From: Amycolatopsis deserti | Lineage (GTDB): Bacteria > Actinomycetota > Actinomycetes > Mycobacteriales > Pseudonocardiaceae | Reading direction: 5' to 3' | Assembly (NCBI RefSeq): GCF_014653945.1 | Contig: NZ_BNAU01000001.1 | Location: forward strand, 1,240,001-1,304,000 | DNA length: 64,000 bases | In this document: piece after piece, positions 44,895-54,740 of the stretch | Numbering within the stretch: the stretch's first letter is position 1 | How the letters are laid out: each line of letters begins with the position of its first letter | Made by a program: the position numbers and the translations under genes | Notes under the pieces: generated by a model | The model's database searches: none | What the model was told of the DNA's origin: nothing | The model's input: only the letters and a program-made list of their open reading frames with translations

Positions 44895-45761
44895 TCAGCC
44901 GACCGGCGTACCGGGGACGTCGGCGGTCCAGCCGGCCAGCAGCCGCAGCGCCGCCTCGGAGGCGGAGCCCGCTTCGGTGGTGTAGACGCACAGGGTCTGG
45001 TCGGGGTCACCGGGCAGCGTGAAGCACTCGTAGTTCACCACGAGGTCCCCGACCAGCGGGTGGCGGTAGCTCTTCGTGCCGTGGCTGCGGTCGCGGACGT
45101 TGTGGTCGGCCCACCAGCGCCGGAACTCAGGGCTGGCGACCGCGAGCTCCCCGACCAGCTCGGCCAGCAGCGGATCGTCGGGGTGGCGGCCGGCGTCCAG
45201 GCGGAGGAGCGCGACGTTGTCCCGGGCCACCGCCTCCCAGTCCAGGAAGAGCTCGCGCGCCGACTCGTCGAGGAACGTGTAGCGCAGCATGTTCCGGTCG
45301 CGTGGCGGCAGTGCCTCGAAGTCGGTCAGCAGCGCGCGGGCCAGCCGGTTGGCGGCGAGGACATCCATCCGCCGGCCGAACACGAACGCCGGGGAGACCT
45401 CGTCGAGGGTCTCCAGCATCCGGCGGACGCCCGGGCGCACGCGCTGCACGCGGGCGGCGGTCCGGCGCCGCGGGCGGCGCGAGCTGGTGCGCGCGATCTG
45501 CCACAGGTAGGAGCGCTCGGTGTCGTCCAGGCGCAGCGCGCCGGCGATGGCGTCCAGCACCTCGTCCGAGACGTGCGCGGCGCGGCCCTGTTCCAGCCGC
45601 GTGTAGTAGTCCACGCTGACGCCGGCGAGCCGGGCCACCTCCTCCCGGCGCAGCCCGGGCACGCGCCGGACCCCGCTCGTGCCGCCGAGTTCCACGTCGT
45701 CGACGCCGAGCCGCGCGCGGCGCGAGCGCAGGAACTGCTTCAGCTCCACGTTCTGATCCAC
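44895..45761 (-). CDS. XRE-family regulator with MmyB-like domain
   Basis: 288 residues from the GTG at 45761. Helix-turn-helix VPGLRREEVARLAGVSVDYYTRLEQGRAAHVS (about 33-65); MmyB-like domain with LAANRLARALLTDFEALP, RDNVALLRLDAGRHPDDPLLAELVGEL, FRRWWADHNVRDRSHGTKSYRHPLVGDLVVNYE. This subgroup nearly always regulates a divergent short-chain dehydrogenase, which is the case here, through the inverted repeat between them. Confidence 0.9.
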   Translation of the reverse strand: MDQNVELKQFLRSRRARLGVDDVELGGTSGVRRVPGLRREEVARLAGVSVDYYTRLEQGRAAHVSDEVLDAIAGALRLDDTERSYLWQIARTSSRRPRRRTAARVQRVRPGVRRMLETLDEVSPAFVFGRRMDVLAANRLARALLTDFEALPPRDRNMLRYTFLDESARELFLDWEAVARDNVALLRLDAGRHPDDPLLAELVGELAVASPEFRRWWADHNVRDRSHGTKSYRHPLVGDLVVNYECFTLPGDPDQTLCVYTTEAGSASEAALRLLAGWTADVPGTPVG

Positions 45762-45788
45762 CAGCTCATTCTGCCGGGCCGCGGGTAC

Positions 45789-45821
45789 ACCGAACCTGGT
45801 TCTGCCGGAACCAGGCTCGGT
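45789..45821. promoter_or_regulatory. Inverted-repeat operator between XRE and SDR genes
   Basis: Arms ACCGA.CCTGGTTC and GAACCAGG.TCGGT around TGCCG: 13 of 14 positions per arm are complementary. It lies 28 bases upstream of the XRE start and 110 bases upstream of the SDR gene. Confidence 0.8.
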
Positions 45822-45931
45822 GTGCCCGGTCACCGCGGGGCCGGAAGAAGCCGCCCGAGGCCCGTCTCCCGCTGGTTGCATCAGTGGTGCGGCCGGACGG
45901 TCGCACTGGAGATCGAGGAGACACGCAAGCC

Positions 45932-46699
45932 ATGACCGTGCACACTTCCCTGACCGGGCGGATCGCCGTGGTGACCGGCGCGTCGAGCGGCATCGGCCGG
46001 GCCGCGGCCGTGCGGCTCGCCGCCGCCGGCGCGAAGGTGGCCGTGCTGGCCCGCCGCGCCGACCGTCTCGCCGAGCTGACCGGGGAGATCGAGCGGGGCG
46101 GCGGTACCGCGCTGGCGCTGGCCGCCGACGTGACCGACGCGAGCGCACTGCGGTCCGCGGCCGACCGGGTGGCCGCCGAGCTGGGCACCGCGGACCTGCT
46201 GGTCAACAACGCCGGGGTGATGCTGCCCGCGCCGGTGGCGGAGCTGCCGACCGGGCAGTGGCAGCACCAGATCGACCTCAACGTCAGCGGGCTGATGAAC
46301 ACGATCGGCGCGTTCGTCCCGCAGCTGATCGCCTCCGCCGCGGACCGCGGCGTGGCCGATCTGGTGAACACGTCGTCGATCGCCGCGCAGAACATCTTCC
46401 CGAACTTCGCGGTGTACTCCGGCACGAAGGCGTTCGTGACGCACCTGTCGCGGACGCTGCGCGCCGAGCTGGGACCGAAGGACGTCCGGGTGTCGGCGGT
46501 CGAGCCGGGCATCGTGGGCACCGAGCTGCAAAGCCACGTCACCGACCCGGGCGCGCAGGATTGGCTGGAGGGCTCGAAGAAGGAAATGACGTGGCTGGCC
46601 CCCGAGGACGTCGCCGAGGCGATCGCGTTCCTGGCCGCCCAGCCCGCGCACGTGAACCTTCAGCAGGTCACCATCATGCCCACGCGGCAGGCTGCCTGA
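45932..46699 (+). CDS. Short-chain dehydrogenase/reductase
   Basis: 255 residues, classical SDR: TGASSGIGRAAA (cofactor, about 14-25), LLVNNAGVM (about 88), catalytic Ser in LVNTSSIAAQN and YSGTKAF (Tyr and, four on, Lys), VEPGIVGTEL. NADP is suggested by basic residues after strand 2 (ARRADR). Substrate unknown. ATG at 45932 preceded by GAGGAG. Regulated by the divergent XRE protein. Confidence 0.92.
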   Translation: MTVHTSLTGRIAVVTGASSGIGRAAAVRLAAAGAKVAVLARRADRLAELTGEIERGGGTALALAADVTDASALRSAADRVAAELGTADLLVNNAGVMLPAPVAELPTGQWQHQIDLNVSGLMNTIGAFVPQLIASAADRGVADLVNTSSIAAQNIFPNFAVYSGTKAFVTHLSRTLRAELGPKDVRVSAVEPGIVGTELQSHVTDPGAQDWLEGSKKEMTWLAPEDVAEAIAFLAAQPAHVNLQQVTIMPTRQAA

Positions 46700-46794
46700 C
46701 CGCCGCCACCGGCGGGGCCCGGCCGCGGCCGGGCCCTCCCGGGCAGCCGGGGGACGAAGCGGCCTCGCCCCCGCGGCCAGGCTGGCGAACTCGG

Positions 46795-47412
46795 CTAACG
46801 CACCAGCGGTCGCAGCTGCCCGATCTGGTGCGTCGAGGTCGCGTGGCCGTTCAACGCCCGCCGGACGGCGTCGAGCACTCCCTCGGCGATCTCCTCCTGC
46901 GCCAGGGAGCGGTGGGCGTCGTAGGCGGAGACCGTGCCCAGCTGCACCACCTGGGTCGGGTGGAGCGGGAGGAGCGGGTCGGGGGGTTCGACGGTTCCGG
47001 TGCCGCTCAGGCCGCCGCGCACCTCCACCACCGGCGCCTCGTCGGCGAGCAGCGACTCCACCGCCCCCATCACGGACCGCCGGTACTGCTCGTGGATCCA
47101 CGCGACCAGCAGGTCCGCCGGCCCGCGCAGGGCCAGCTCCGCCTTCGCCGCGAGCTCCCGCGGCCGGTCCCAGTGCGCCTCGACCCAGATCGCCCTCCCG
47201 CCACCCCATGGGCGGATGGTGCCGGGCCGGTAGGGCCGGTGCCCGGGTGGGCGCATCGACCGCCGCGCCGCCGCGCCGGGCCGCAGTTCGCAGTCCAGGG
47301 GGTGGTACCGCCGGGACGGCAGCACCACGTGCCAGCCCTCCTGCGTCAGGACCTCCGCGACCCTCGCCAGCATGCCCGTACCGGCCAGGATCAGCGCTTT
47401 CCTGCCAGCCAT
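46795..47412 (-). CDS. Rossmann-fold conserved actinobacterial protein
   Basis: 205 residues. N-terminal dinucleotide-binding-like LILAGTGMLARVAEVLTQEGWHVVLPSRR, then AIWVEAHWDRPRELA, GPADLLVAWIHEQYRRSVMGAVESLL, LPLHPTQVVQLGTVSAYD and a C-terminal THQIGQLRP. It lacks the Tyr-x3-Lys of SDRs, so catalysis of that type is unlikely. Members are widespread in actinobacteria and unstudied. ATG at 47410-47412. Confidence 0.72.
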   Translation of the reverse strand: MAGRKALILAGTGMLARVAEVLTQEGWHVVLPSRRYHPLDCELRPGAAARRSMRPPGHRPYRPGTIRPWGGGRAIWVEAHWDRPRELAAKAELALRGPADLLVAWIHEQYRRSVMGAVESLLADEAPVVEVRGGLSGTGTVEPPDPLLPLHPTQVVQLGTVSAYDAHRSLAQEEIAEGVLDAVRRALNGHATSTHQIGQLRPLVR

Positions 47413-47779
47413 GACCCCACGCTACCTGCCGCTCGCCGCCCCGGCAGCCTCCACTTGAGTCCTTTTCCGCCCCCGGAGCTCCGGACGTCCTGGTTGCCCG
47501 CTCGCCGGAACCCGGCCGGGGCCGGCCCCAGCCCGCGGCGGGGTCGGCACTGACGTGCCCGCCCGGCGCCTCCACCGGGAGGGCACGTCACCACCGGAAC
47601 CCGGCCGGGGTCAGCCCCTATCCGCGCCCGGGCCGGTAGTGACCTGCCCGCCGCACCACGCCCGGCACCTCACCACCGCAGGGGGCACGTCATCACCACA
47701 CACCCGCCGAGGCAGCCCCAGTCCGCGCCCGGGCCGGCACTGACGTGCCCGCACCTCCCCGCCGGGAACCGGGCGTGGG
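47413..47779. repeat. Non-coding region with four imperfect copies of the 3' end of the VOC gene
   Basis: About 367 bases without a gene. Four blocks near 47530, 47610, 47710 and 47775 share CCGG(G)AACC.GGC.GGGGTCAGCCCC..TCCGCGCCCGGGCCGG and CACTGACGTGCCCGC. The block nearest the VOC gene is the gene's own terminal codons (DPGKDWG and stop) plus its trailer; the others look like diverged copies of it. Confidence 0.6.
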
Positions 47780-48211
47780 TCAGCCCCAGTCCTTGCCCGG
47801 GTCGAAGGCGTGCGGCTCGGTCAGGCTGAACCAGTTCCCCGAGTCGTCTCGGAACACGGCTTCGATTCCGTACGGGCGTTCGGCCGGCTCCTGCAGGAAC
47901 GTGACCCCGCGGGCGGCCAGCTCCGCGTGCGTCTTCCGGCAGTCGTCGGTCCGCCAGACTCCCCCGCCCAGCGCGCCCTTCGCCACCAGTTCCCGGATCT
48001 GCTTCTCCGTCTCCGCGTCGTGCTGGGGCGGGCCCGGCTTCATCAGGATGAAATCCAGATCCGGCTGGTCGGCCGGCCCCACGGTGAGCCAGCGGAAGTC
48101 ACCGATCCGCAGGTCCCGCCGCACCTCGAAGCCGAGCTTCTCGGTGTAGAACGCTTTCGCCGAGTCGTGGTCCAGCACGTAGACGCTGGAATGGGACAGT
48201 CCCCTGATCAT
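47780..48211 (-). CDS. VOC-family (glyoxalase/dioxygenase fold) protein
   Basis: 143 residues: SHSSVYVLDHDSAKAFYTEKLGFEV at the start, a mid GGGVWRTDDCRKTHAELAARGVTF and FRDDSGNWFSLTEP at the end. The glyoxalase metal-ligand positions are only partly kept (H7, E132 region). ATG at 48211 follows AGGAGG. Lies 31 bases after the AraC gene on the same strand and may be its target. Activity unknown. Confidence 0.85.
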   Translation of the reverse strand: MIRGLSHSSVYVLDHDSAKAFYTEKLGFEVRRDLRIGDFRWLTVGPADQPDLDFILMKPGPPQHDAETEKQIRELVAKGALGGGVWRTDDCRKTHAELAARGVTFLQEPAERPYGIEAVFRDDSGNWFSLTEPHAFDPGKDWG

Positions 48212-48242
48212 CGCGAACCTCCTGTCGTCGATGACCGGAACG

Positions 48243-48683
48243 CTACGGGCCGGAACCACGCCCGGGCTTCTCCGAATGTGCGGTTTCCCCCGACGGCCGG
48301 GTCCACATCATCAGGTAGCACCCGGGCACCGGCGGCGGCCCGTCCGACCGCACCCGCGCCCGGTACTCGCTCGGCGAGGAGCCGGTGATCTCGGCGAACC
48401 GGCGGCTGAACGTGCCCAGGCTGGTGAACCCGACGGCCAGGCACACCTCGGTGACCGTCAGGTTCGCCGACCGCAGCAGGTCCTGCGCCCGCTCGATGCG
48501 CCGCCGCGTCAGGTACGCCTTCGGGCTCTCCCCGTACGCGGCGGCGAACGACCGCATGAAGTGGTACCGCGAACAGCAGGCGACGGCGGCGAGCGCGTCC
48601 ACGTCGAGGGGCTCGGCGTAGTGCGCGTCCATCCAGTCCTTGGCGCGGCGCACCTGCGCCACCACCGCCGCCCGGTCGGTCAT
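48243..48683 (-). CDS. AraC-family transcription regulator
   Basis: 146 residues, little more than the DNA-binding domain: two helix-turn-helices, AVACCSRYHFMRSFAAAYGESPKAYL and NLTVTEVCLAVGFTSLGTFSRRFAEITGSSPSEY. The C-terminal 35 residues are variable. No effector domain, so it may act through abundance or with a partner. Starts four bases after the polA stop and precedes the VOC gene. Confidence 0.9.
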   Translation of the reverse strand: MTDRAAVVAQVRRAKDWMDAHYAEPLDVDALAAVACCSRYHFMRSFAAAYGESPKAYLTRRRIERAQDLLRSANLTVTEVCLAVGFTSLGTFSRRFAEITGSSPSEYRARVRSDGPPPVPGCYLMMWTRPSGETAHSEKPGRGSGP

Positions 48684-48687
48684 GACC

Positions 48688-51423
48688 TCAGTGCGCCGCC
48701 TCGTTCCAGGACCGGCCGAACCCGACCGACACCTCCAGCGGCACAGCCAGCTCGTAGGCGGCGCCCATCTCGCGGCGCACCAGCTCCTCGACCCGGTCCC
48801 GCTCGCCCTCGCAGACCTCGACGATCAGCTCGTCGTGCACCTGCAGCAGCACCCGCGACGACAGCCCGGCCTCCGCGATCGCGCGGTGCACGCCGATCAT
48901 GGCGACCTTGATGATGTCCGCCGCGCTGCCCTGGATCGGCGCGTTGAGCGCCATCCGCTCGGCCATCTCGCGGCGCTGCCGGTTGTCGCTGTTGAGGTCG
49001 GGCAGGTAGCGGCGGCGACCGAAGATCGTCTCGGTGTAGCCGACCTTGCCGGCCTCGACCACGACGCTGTGCAGGTAGTCGCGCACCCCGCCGAACCGGG
49101 CGAAGTACTCGTCCATCAGCCCGCGGGCCTCCTCGGTGGAGATCCGCAGCTGCTGCGACAGACCGTAGGCCGACAACCCGTAGGCCAGGCCGTAGTTCAT
49201 CGCCTTGATCTTCGCCCGCTGCGGCCCGGTGACCTCGGCCGGGTCGACGCCGAACACCCGCGCCGCGGTGGCGGCGTGGAAGTCGAACCCGGACTGGAAC
49301 GCCTCGATCAGCGCCGCGTCCTCGGACAGGTGCGCCATGATCCGCATCTCGATCTGGCTGTAGTCCGCGGTGAGCAGCTCCGCGTAGCCCTCGCCGACCA
49401 CGAAGGCGTCGCGGATGCGACGGCCCTCCTCCGTGCGGATGGGGATGTTCTGCAGGTTCGGGTCCACAGAGGACAGCCGGCCGGTGGCCGCGATCGTCTG
49501 GTGCAGCGTGGTGTGGATCCGGCCGTCGTCGGCGACCGACTTGAGCAGGCCCTCGACCGTGCTCTTGAGCCGGGTGGCGTCCCGGTGCTCCAGCAGGTGC
49601 TGCAGGAACGGGTGCTCGGTCTTCTCGAACAGCGTCTGCAGCGCCTCGGCGTCGGTGGTGTAGCCGGTCTTGGTGCGCTTGGTCTTGGGCATGCCCAGCT
49701 CGTCGAACAGCACGACCTGCAGCTGCTTGGGCGAGCCCAGGTTGACCTGCTTGCCGATCACGCCGTAGGCGGCCTCGGCGGCCTGCTTCACCCGCGCGCC
49801 GTAGTGCGCCTCCAGCGCGGTCAGCTGCTCGATGTCCACCGCCACACCCGCGGCCTCGACCTCGGCGATGACCTGCAGCAGCGGCAGCTCGATGTCGTTC
49901 AGCAGCCGGGTGCCGCTGATCTTCTCCAGCTCACCGGACAGGGCGCCGGCCAGCTCGGCGACCGCGCTGGCGCGGACCAGCTCGCCCTGCACCAGCTTCT
50001 GGTCGCCGTCGTCGCCGTCGAGCAGGGACAGCTGGCCGTCGCCGGAGTCGCTGTCGTTGCGCAGCTCGCGCTGCAGGTACCGCAGCACCAGGTCGTCCAG
50101 CTCGAACGACCGCTGCCCCGGCCGGACCAGGTAGGCGGCCAGCTCGGTGTCCATCGCCAGCCCGGCGAGCTTCCAGCCGCGCGCCCGCAGCGCGTGCAGC
50201 GGCACCTTCAGGGCGTGCCCCGCCTTGGGGATCGCCGGATCGGCCAGCCACGCCGCCAGCGCCTGCTCGTCGGCCTCGTCCAGCCTGGTGACGTCGACGT
50301 ACCCGGCTTCGCCGCCCGCCGCGGCGAGGGCGATCGACTGGATGTCCGACCGCACCGACGAACCGGTGGTGCGGAAGGACACCCCGACGGTCTGGCCGGC
50401 CTTGGTGTGCTTGGACAGCCACGCGGCGAGACCGCCGGGCGGCACCGCCGCGCCCGCCACCTCGAACCCGGACTCGGCCTCCGGCTCGGCGCTGGACAGC
50501 GTCTGGAACAGCCGGTCGCGCAGCACCCGGAACTCCAGCTCGTCGAACAGCCGGTGCACCGCGTCCCGGTCCCACGGCTTGAGCGCGAGGTCGTCCGGCG
50601 TCGCGTCCAGCGGCACGTCCCGCACCAGTTCGGTGAGCTGCCGGTTGAGCATCACCGAGTCGAGGTGGGCGCGCAGCGCGTCGCCCACCTTGCCCTTGAC
50701 CTCGTCGACGCGGTCGATGAGCGCGGCCAGCGACCCGAACTGCTGGATCCACTTGGTGGCCGTCTTCTCCCCCACCCCCGGGATGCCCGGCAGGTTGTCC
50801 GACGGGTCGCCACGCAGCGCCGCGAAGTCCGGGTACTGCGACGGGGTGAGCCCGTACTTCTCCGACACCCCGGCCGGGTCGTACCGGACCAGGTCGGACA
50901 CGCCCTTGCGCGGGTACAGCACGGTCACCGCGTCGTCCACCAGCTGCAGCGCGTCCCGGTCGCCGGTGCAGATGAGCACCTGGTAACCCTGCGCCGTCGC
51001 CTGCGTGGTGAGCGTGGCGATGATGTCGTCGGCCTCGTAGTTCTCCTTGGTCAGCACCGGGATGCCGAGCACCCCGAGCACGTCCTTGACCAGGTCGACC
51101 TGCCCCTTGAACTCGTCCGGCGTGGACGTGCGCGTCGCCTTGTACTCGGCGAAGGTCTCCGAGCGGAACGTCTGCCGCGACACGTCGAACGCCACCGCGA
51201 GGTGCGTGGGCTGCTCGTCGCGCAGCAGGTTGATCAGCATCGAGGTGAACCCGAACACCGCGTTGGTGACCTGGCCGGTGGAGGTCTTGAACCGGTCGGC
51301 CGGGACCGCGAAGAACGCCCGGTAGGCCATCGAGTGGCCGTCGATCAGCAACAGCCGCGGCCGTCCTTCCGGCGGCAGCGTGGCTGTGGTGTTGGCTACT
51401 GGCTGGTTCTGGCTGGGGCTCAC
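48688..51423 (-). CDS. polA: DNA polymerase I
   Basis: 911 residues. 5'-3' exonuclease domain at about 20-310 (LLLIDGHSMAYRAFFA, NYEADDIIATL, GDRDALQLV, DNLPGIPGVGEKTA); a proofreading-like domain without its catalytic acids (GVSFRTTG where DxE is expected), as in mycobacterial Pol I; polymerase domain with motif A (LTADYSQIEMRIMAHLS), motif B (AKIKAMNYGLAYGLS) and motif C (LLQVHDELIVEV). GTG at 51423; a GTG eight codons later is also possible. Divergent from the thioesterase gene. Confidence 0.96.
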   Translation of the reverse strand: MSPSQNQPVANTTATLPPEGRPRLLLIDGHSMAYRAFFAVPADRFKTSTGQVTNAVFGFTSMLINLLRDEQPTHLAVAFDVSRQTFRSETFAEYKATRTSTPDEFKGQVDLVKDVLGVLGIPVLTKENYEADDIIATLTTQATAQGYQVLICTGDRDALQLVDDAVTVLYPRKGVSDLVRYDPAGVSEKYGLTPSQYPDFAALRGDPSDNLPGIPGVGEKTATKWIQQFGSLAALIDRVDEVKGKVGDALRAHLDSVMLNRQLTELVRDVPLDATPDDLALKPWDRDAVHRLFDELEFRVLRDRLFQTLSSAEPEAESGFEVAGAAVPPGGLAAWLSKHTKAGQTVGVSFRTTGSSVRSDIQSIALAAAGGEAGYVDVTRLDEADEQALAAWLADPAIPKAGHALKVPLHALRARGWKLAGLAMDTELAAYLVRPGQRSFELDDLVLRYLQRELRNDSDSGDGQLSLLDGDDGDQKLVQGELVRASAVAELAGALSGELEKISGTRLLNDIELPLLQVIAEVEAAGVAVDIEQLTALEAHYGARVKQAAEAAYGVIGKQVNLGSPKQLQVVLFDELGMPKTKRTKTGYTTDAEALQTLFEKTEHPFLQHLLEHRDATRLKSTVEGLLKSVADDGRIHTTLHQTIAATGRLSSVDPNLQNIPIRTEEGRRIRDAFVVGEGYAELLTADYSQIEMRIMAHLSEDAALIEAFQSGFDFHAATAARVFGVDPAEVTGPQRAKIKAMNYGLAYGLSAYGLSQQLRISTEEARGLMDEYFARFGGVRDYLHSVVVEAGKVGYTETIFGRRRYLPDLNSDNRQRREMAERMALNAPIQGSAADIIKVAMIGVHRAIAEAGLSSRVLLQVHDELIVEVCEGERDRVEELVRREMGAAYELAVPLEVSVGFGRSWNEAAH

Positions 51424-51508
51424 GGGTGCGAGTCTAGGGTGGGGCACCGACAGAACCGCGCGAGCGGTCGCCCTGCCCTGCCGTCGTCTCACCGAGGAGC
51501 ATGCCGTA

Positions 51509-51952
51509 GTGACCGAGAACCTGTCCGAAGCCATCCGCGAGCAGCTCGCGGGCATCGACCCGCGCGTCGCGGAGCAGCAGCTCAACGACAAGGTCGGCAT
51601 CGAGTTCGTCGAGCTCACGGCGGAGAGGGTGGTCGGCACGATGCCGGTCGAGGGCAACCTGCAGCCCTACGGCCTGCTGCACGGCGGCGCCAACGCGGTG
51701 CTGGCCGAGGCGCTCGGCTCGACGGTGGCCGCGCTCAACGCCGGCCCGGACAAGGCGACGCTCGGGTTCGAGCTGTCCTGCACGCACCACCGCGCGGTCC
51801 GGGAAGGCCTGGTCACCGGCGTGGCGACGCCCGTGCACGTGGGCCGGGGCACCATCACCGCCGAGATCGTGCTGACCGACGACCAGGGCCGCCGCACCTG
51901 CACCGCGCGCCTGTCCTGCCTGGTGCGCGACCGGGCGCCGGGCGCCCGCTGA
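51509..51952 (+). CDS. Hotdog-fold PaaI-type thioesterase
   Basis: 147 residues. Hotdog helix with LLHGGANAVLAEALGSTVAAL (Gly-Gly and the catalytic Glu/Asp position), NLQPYGLLHGG, ELSCTHHRAVREGLVTGVATPVHVGRGT. Hydrolyses aromatic or medium acyl-CoA. GTG at 51509 with GAGGAG 12 bases upstream. Actinobacteria often keep this gene beside polA. Confidence 0.9.
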   Translation: MTENLSEAIREQLAGIDPRVAEQQLNDKVGIEFVELTAERVVGTMPVEGNLQPYGLLHGGANAVLAEALGSTVAALNAGPDKATLGFELSCTHHRAVREGLVTGVATPVHVGRGTITAEIVLTDDQGRRTCTARLSCLVRDRAPGAR

Positions 51953-52013
51953 CGCACGCGAACGGGCCCCGGCGCGAGTGCGCCGGGGCCCATCGTCGTC
52001 GGAGTCCACCCGA

Positions 52014-52727
52014 TCAGGCGACACCCAGGTAGGCCTCCTTGATCGCGGAGTCGGCCAGCAGCTCCCGGCCGGTCCCGGTCTTGGTGATCCGGCCGGTCTC
52101 CAGCACGTACGCGCGGTGGGCCCGGGTGAGCGCCTGCTGCGCGTTCTGCTCGACCAGCAGCACGGTCGTGCCCTGCTTGTTGATCTCCGTGACGATCCGG
52201 AAGATCTGCTGGATGAACTGCGGCGCCAGCCCCATCGACGGCTCGTCGAGCAGCAGCAGCCGGGGCTTGGCCATCAGGGCCCGCCCCATCGCCAGCATCT
52301 GCTGCTCACCGCCGGAGAGGGTGCCGCCAGCCTGGTTCCGCCGTTCCGCCAGGCGCGGGAACAGGTCGAACACGCGGTCCAGGTCGGGCTGCAGGTTCTT
52401 CCGGTCCTTGCGCGCGTAGGCGCCCATGTCCAGGTTCTCCGCGACCGTCATGCCGGGGAACACCCCGCGCCCCTCGGGCACCTGCGAGATGCCGCGCACG
52501 ACCCGCAGGTCGGCGCGCAGCTTCGTGATGTCCTCACCGGCGAAGGTGATCCGGCCCGCCGACAGCGGGCGGATGCCGGAGATGGCGCGCATCGAGGTGC
52601 TCTTGCCGGCGCCGTTGGCGCCGATGAGGGCGACGACCTCGCCCTCCTCGACCTTCAGCGTCAGCTCCGAGACCGCCTGGATCCGTCCGTAGTGGACGGA
52701 GACCCCGTCAAGCTCAAGCAGCGTCAT
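52014..52727 (-). CDS. livF: Branched-chain amino-acid ABC transporter ATPase LivF
   Basis: 237 residues, complete ABC ATPase: Walker A GANGAGKST (about 36-44), Q-loop SQVPEGRGVFPGMTV, signature LSGGEQQML, Walker B LLLLDEPSMGLAP, H-loop VLLVEQN. The EGRGVFP motif is characteristic of LivF. Last gene of livJ-H-M-G-F on the minus strand, overlapping livG by 14 bases. Confidence 0.95.
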   Translation of the reverse strand: MTLLELDGVSVHYGRIQAVSELTLKVEEGEVVALIGANGAGKSTSMRAISGIRPLSAGRITFAGEDITKLRADLRVVRGISQVPEGRGVFPGMTVAENLDMGAYARKDRKNLQPDLDRVFDLFPRLAERRNQAGGTLSGGEQQMLAMGRALMAKPRLLLLDEPSMGLAPQFIQQIFRIVTEINKQGTTVLLVEQNAQQALTRAHRAYVLETGRITKTGTGRELLADSAIKEAYLGVA

Positions 52728-53631
52728 CGTCAGGCACTCCCAGGTAGGCGGCGATCACAGCGGGGTTCTCCCTGATCTCGGCCGGCAGTCCTTCGGCGAT
52801 CTTCTTGCCGAACTCCAGAACGACGATCCGGTCGGTCACACCCATGACCAGCCTCATGTCGTGCTCGATCAGCAGGACGGTGTAGCCGTCGTCGCGGATC
52901 TTCCGGATCAGCCCCATGAGCTCTTCCTTCTCCGCCGGGTTGAACCCGGCGGCCGGCTCGTCGAGGCACAGCAGCTTCGGCTCGGTGGCCATCGCCCGCG
53001 CGATCTCCAGGCGGCGCTGGTAGCCGTACGGCAGGTTCTTGGCCTTGTCCGCGGCCCGGTCGGCGATGCCGACGAACTCCAGCAGCGCCATGGCCCGCTC
53101 GACCGCGGTCTTCTCCTCCTGGTGGTGCCGCGGCAGCCGCAGCAGCGCGCCGATGACGCTGGTCTTGTGGCGGGCGTCGGTGCCGACCACCACGTTCTCC
53201 AGCGCGGTCATCTCGCCGAAGAGGCGGATGTTCTGGAAGGTGCGGGCGATGCCGCGCTGGGTGATCTGGTGCCGGGTGGCCTTGCCCAGCGGCTTGTCCT
53301 CCAGCAGCACCTGCCCCGACGTGGGCCGGTAGACCCCGGTCATCGCGTTGAAGCAGGTGGTCTTGCCGGCGCCGTTGGGCCCGATCAGGCCCAGGATCTC
53401 GCCGCGGCGGATGCCGAAGGACACCGAGTCCAGCGCGGTCAGGCCGCCGAACTTCAGCGTCACGTCGCGCAGCTCCAGCAGGGTCTCGCCGACGTCGACC
53501 CGGATCTCCCGGTCGACGGCGACCGCCTCGGCGACCTCGGCCTCGTGCTCGGCGAGCTCCTCCGGGCTCATCCGGGCGACCTCGGCGACCAGGCCGCCCT
53601 CGACCGGGGCCTCCTCGCTGGGGTGGCTCAT
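52714..53631 (-). CDS. livG: Branched-chain amino-acid ABC transporter ATPase LivG
   Basis: 305 residues, with an unusually long acidic N-terminal extension ([17 protein letters not shown]) before the ATPase domain. Walker [11 protein letters not shown]-loop [19 protein letters not shown] (LivG signature), ABC motif [15 protein letters not shown], Walker [16 protein letters not shown]. The N-terminal 45 residues have no counterpart in typical 255-residue LivG. ATG at 53631 overlaps the livM stop. Confidence 0.95.
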   Translation of the reverse strand: MSHPSEEAPVEGGLVAEVARMSPEELAEHEAEVAEAVAVDREIRVDVGETLLELRDVTLKFGGLTALDSVSFGIRRGEILGLIGPNGAGKTTCFNAMTGVYRPTSGQVLLEDKPLGKATRHQITQRGIARTFQNIRLFGEMTALENVVVGTDARHKTSVIGALLRLPRHHQEEKTAVERAMALLEFVGIADRAADKAKNLPYGYQRRLEIARAMATEPKLLCLDEPAAGFNPAEKEELMGLIRKIRDDGYTVLLIEHDMRLVMGVTDRIVVLEFGKKIAEGLPAEIRENPAVIAAYLGVPDDDAA

Positions 53632-54740
53632 CGGGGACCTCCCGTCGTGTCGGCGGCCAGCGCGCTCTCCCCGCTGATCTGCTCGCCGCGGCCGAGCAGC
53701 CGCTGGTAGGCCTGGCGGCCCCGGGCCAGCAGCCGCTGCCGGGCGCCGAGCAGGCCCTGCGGGCGGAAGATCATCAGGATGATCAGCGCGATGCCGAAGA
53801 TGAGGTAGTTGTACTCGGCCAGCTGCACGAACCGCAGCGGCAGGTAGGCCACCACGGCCGCGCCGAGCAGCACGCCCACCTTGTTGCCCGCGCCGCCGAG
53901 CACCACCGCGGCCAGGAACAGCATCGAGGTGATGACGTCGAACGACTGGTTGTTCACGAACCCGAGCTTGCCCGCGTAGAGCGCGCCCGAGAGGCCGCCG
54001 ATGGCCGCGCCGATGACGAACGCCCAGATCTTGAACTTGAACACCGGGACGCCCATGATCTCGGCGACGTCCTCGTCCTCGCGGATGGACACCCAGGCGC
54101 GGCCGACGCGGCTGCGTTCCAGGTTCCCGACCAGCAGCAGGATCGCGATGATGATCGTGATCGTGAGCCAGTACCAGGCGGTGGCGTTGGCGAAGAACGG
54201 CGTGCCGTTCGCGTTGGTGCCGACGCGCTCGAAGCCGGACTGGCCGCGCAGCGGGTCGACGTTGTCCGCGACCAGGCGGATGATCTCGCCGAACCCGAGC
54301 GTGACGATCGCCAGGTAGTCACCGCGCAACCGCAGGGTCGGGGTGCCCAGGATGACCCCGAAGATCATCGTGACCACCATGGCCAGCGGCAGCGTCCACA
54401 GGTACGGCAGCTTGGACAGCGTGGAGTTCGGGCTGGTGAACAGCGCCGCCACGTAGGCGCCGACGGCGAAGAAGCCGACGTAGCCCAGGTCCAGCAGGCC
54501 GGCCTGGCCGACCACCACGTTGAGCCCGATGGCGACCAGCGCGTAGCGGGCCACGTCGAACATCGCCGTCGGGAAGTCGGTGCCCGTCGTCGCGATGAGC
54601 GGCGGGTTGAGCACCGGCAGGAAGTAGATCAGCACCACGACCGGGATGAGGATCGCCCACTGGGCCGGCCGGGACAGGTTGTTCCACTGCTCGCGGATCG
54701 AGCGGCGCTTCGGCGGCGCGCTCACGGTCTGGGTGGTCAT
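53628..54740 (-). CDS. livM: Branched-chain amino-acid permease LivM
   Basis: 370 residues, about nine membrane segments. LivM marks: [63 protein letters not shown] (coupling helix), [11 protein letters not shown] near the end. Overlaps livH by 4 bases and livG by 4 bases. Confidence 0.95.
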   Translation of the reverse strand: MTTQTVSAPPKRRSIREQWNNLSRPAQWAILIPVVVLIYFLPVLNPPLIATTGTDFPTAMFDVARYALVAIGLNVVVGQAGLLDLGYVGFFAVGAYVAALFTSPNSTLSKLPYLWTLPLAMVVTMIFGVILGTPTLRLRGDYLAIVTLGFGEIIRLVADNVDPLRGQSGFERVGTNANGTPFFANATAWYWLTITIIIAILLLVGNLERSRVGRAWVSIREDEDVAEIMGVPVFKFKIWAFVIGAAIGGLSGALYAGKLGFVNNQSFDVITSMLFLAAVVLGGAGNKVGVLLGAAVVAYLPLRFVQLAEYNYLIFGIALIILMIFRPQGLLGARQRLLARGRQAYQRLLGRGEQISGESALAADTTGGPR

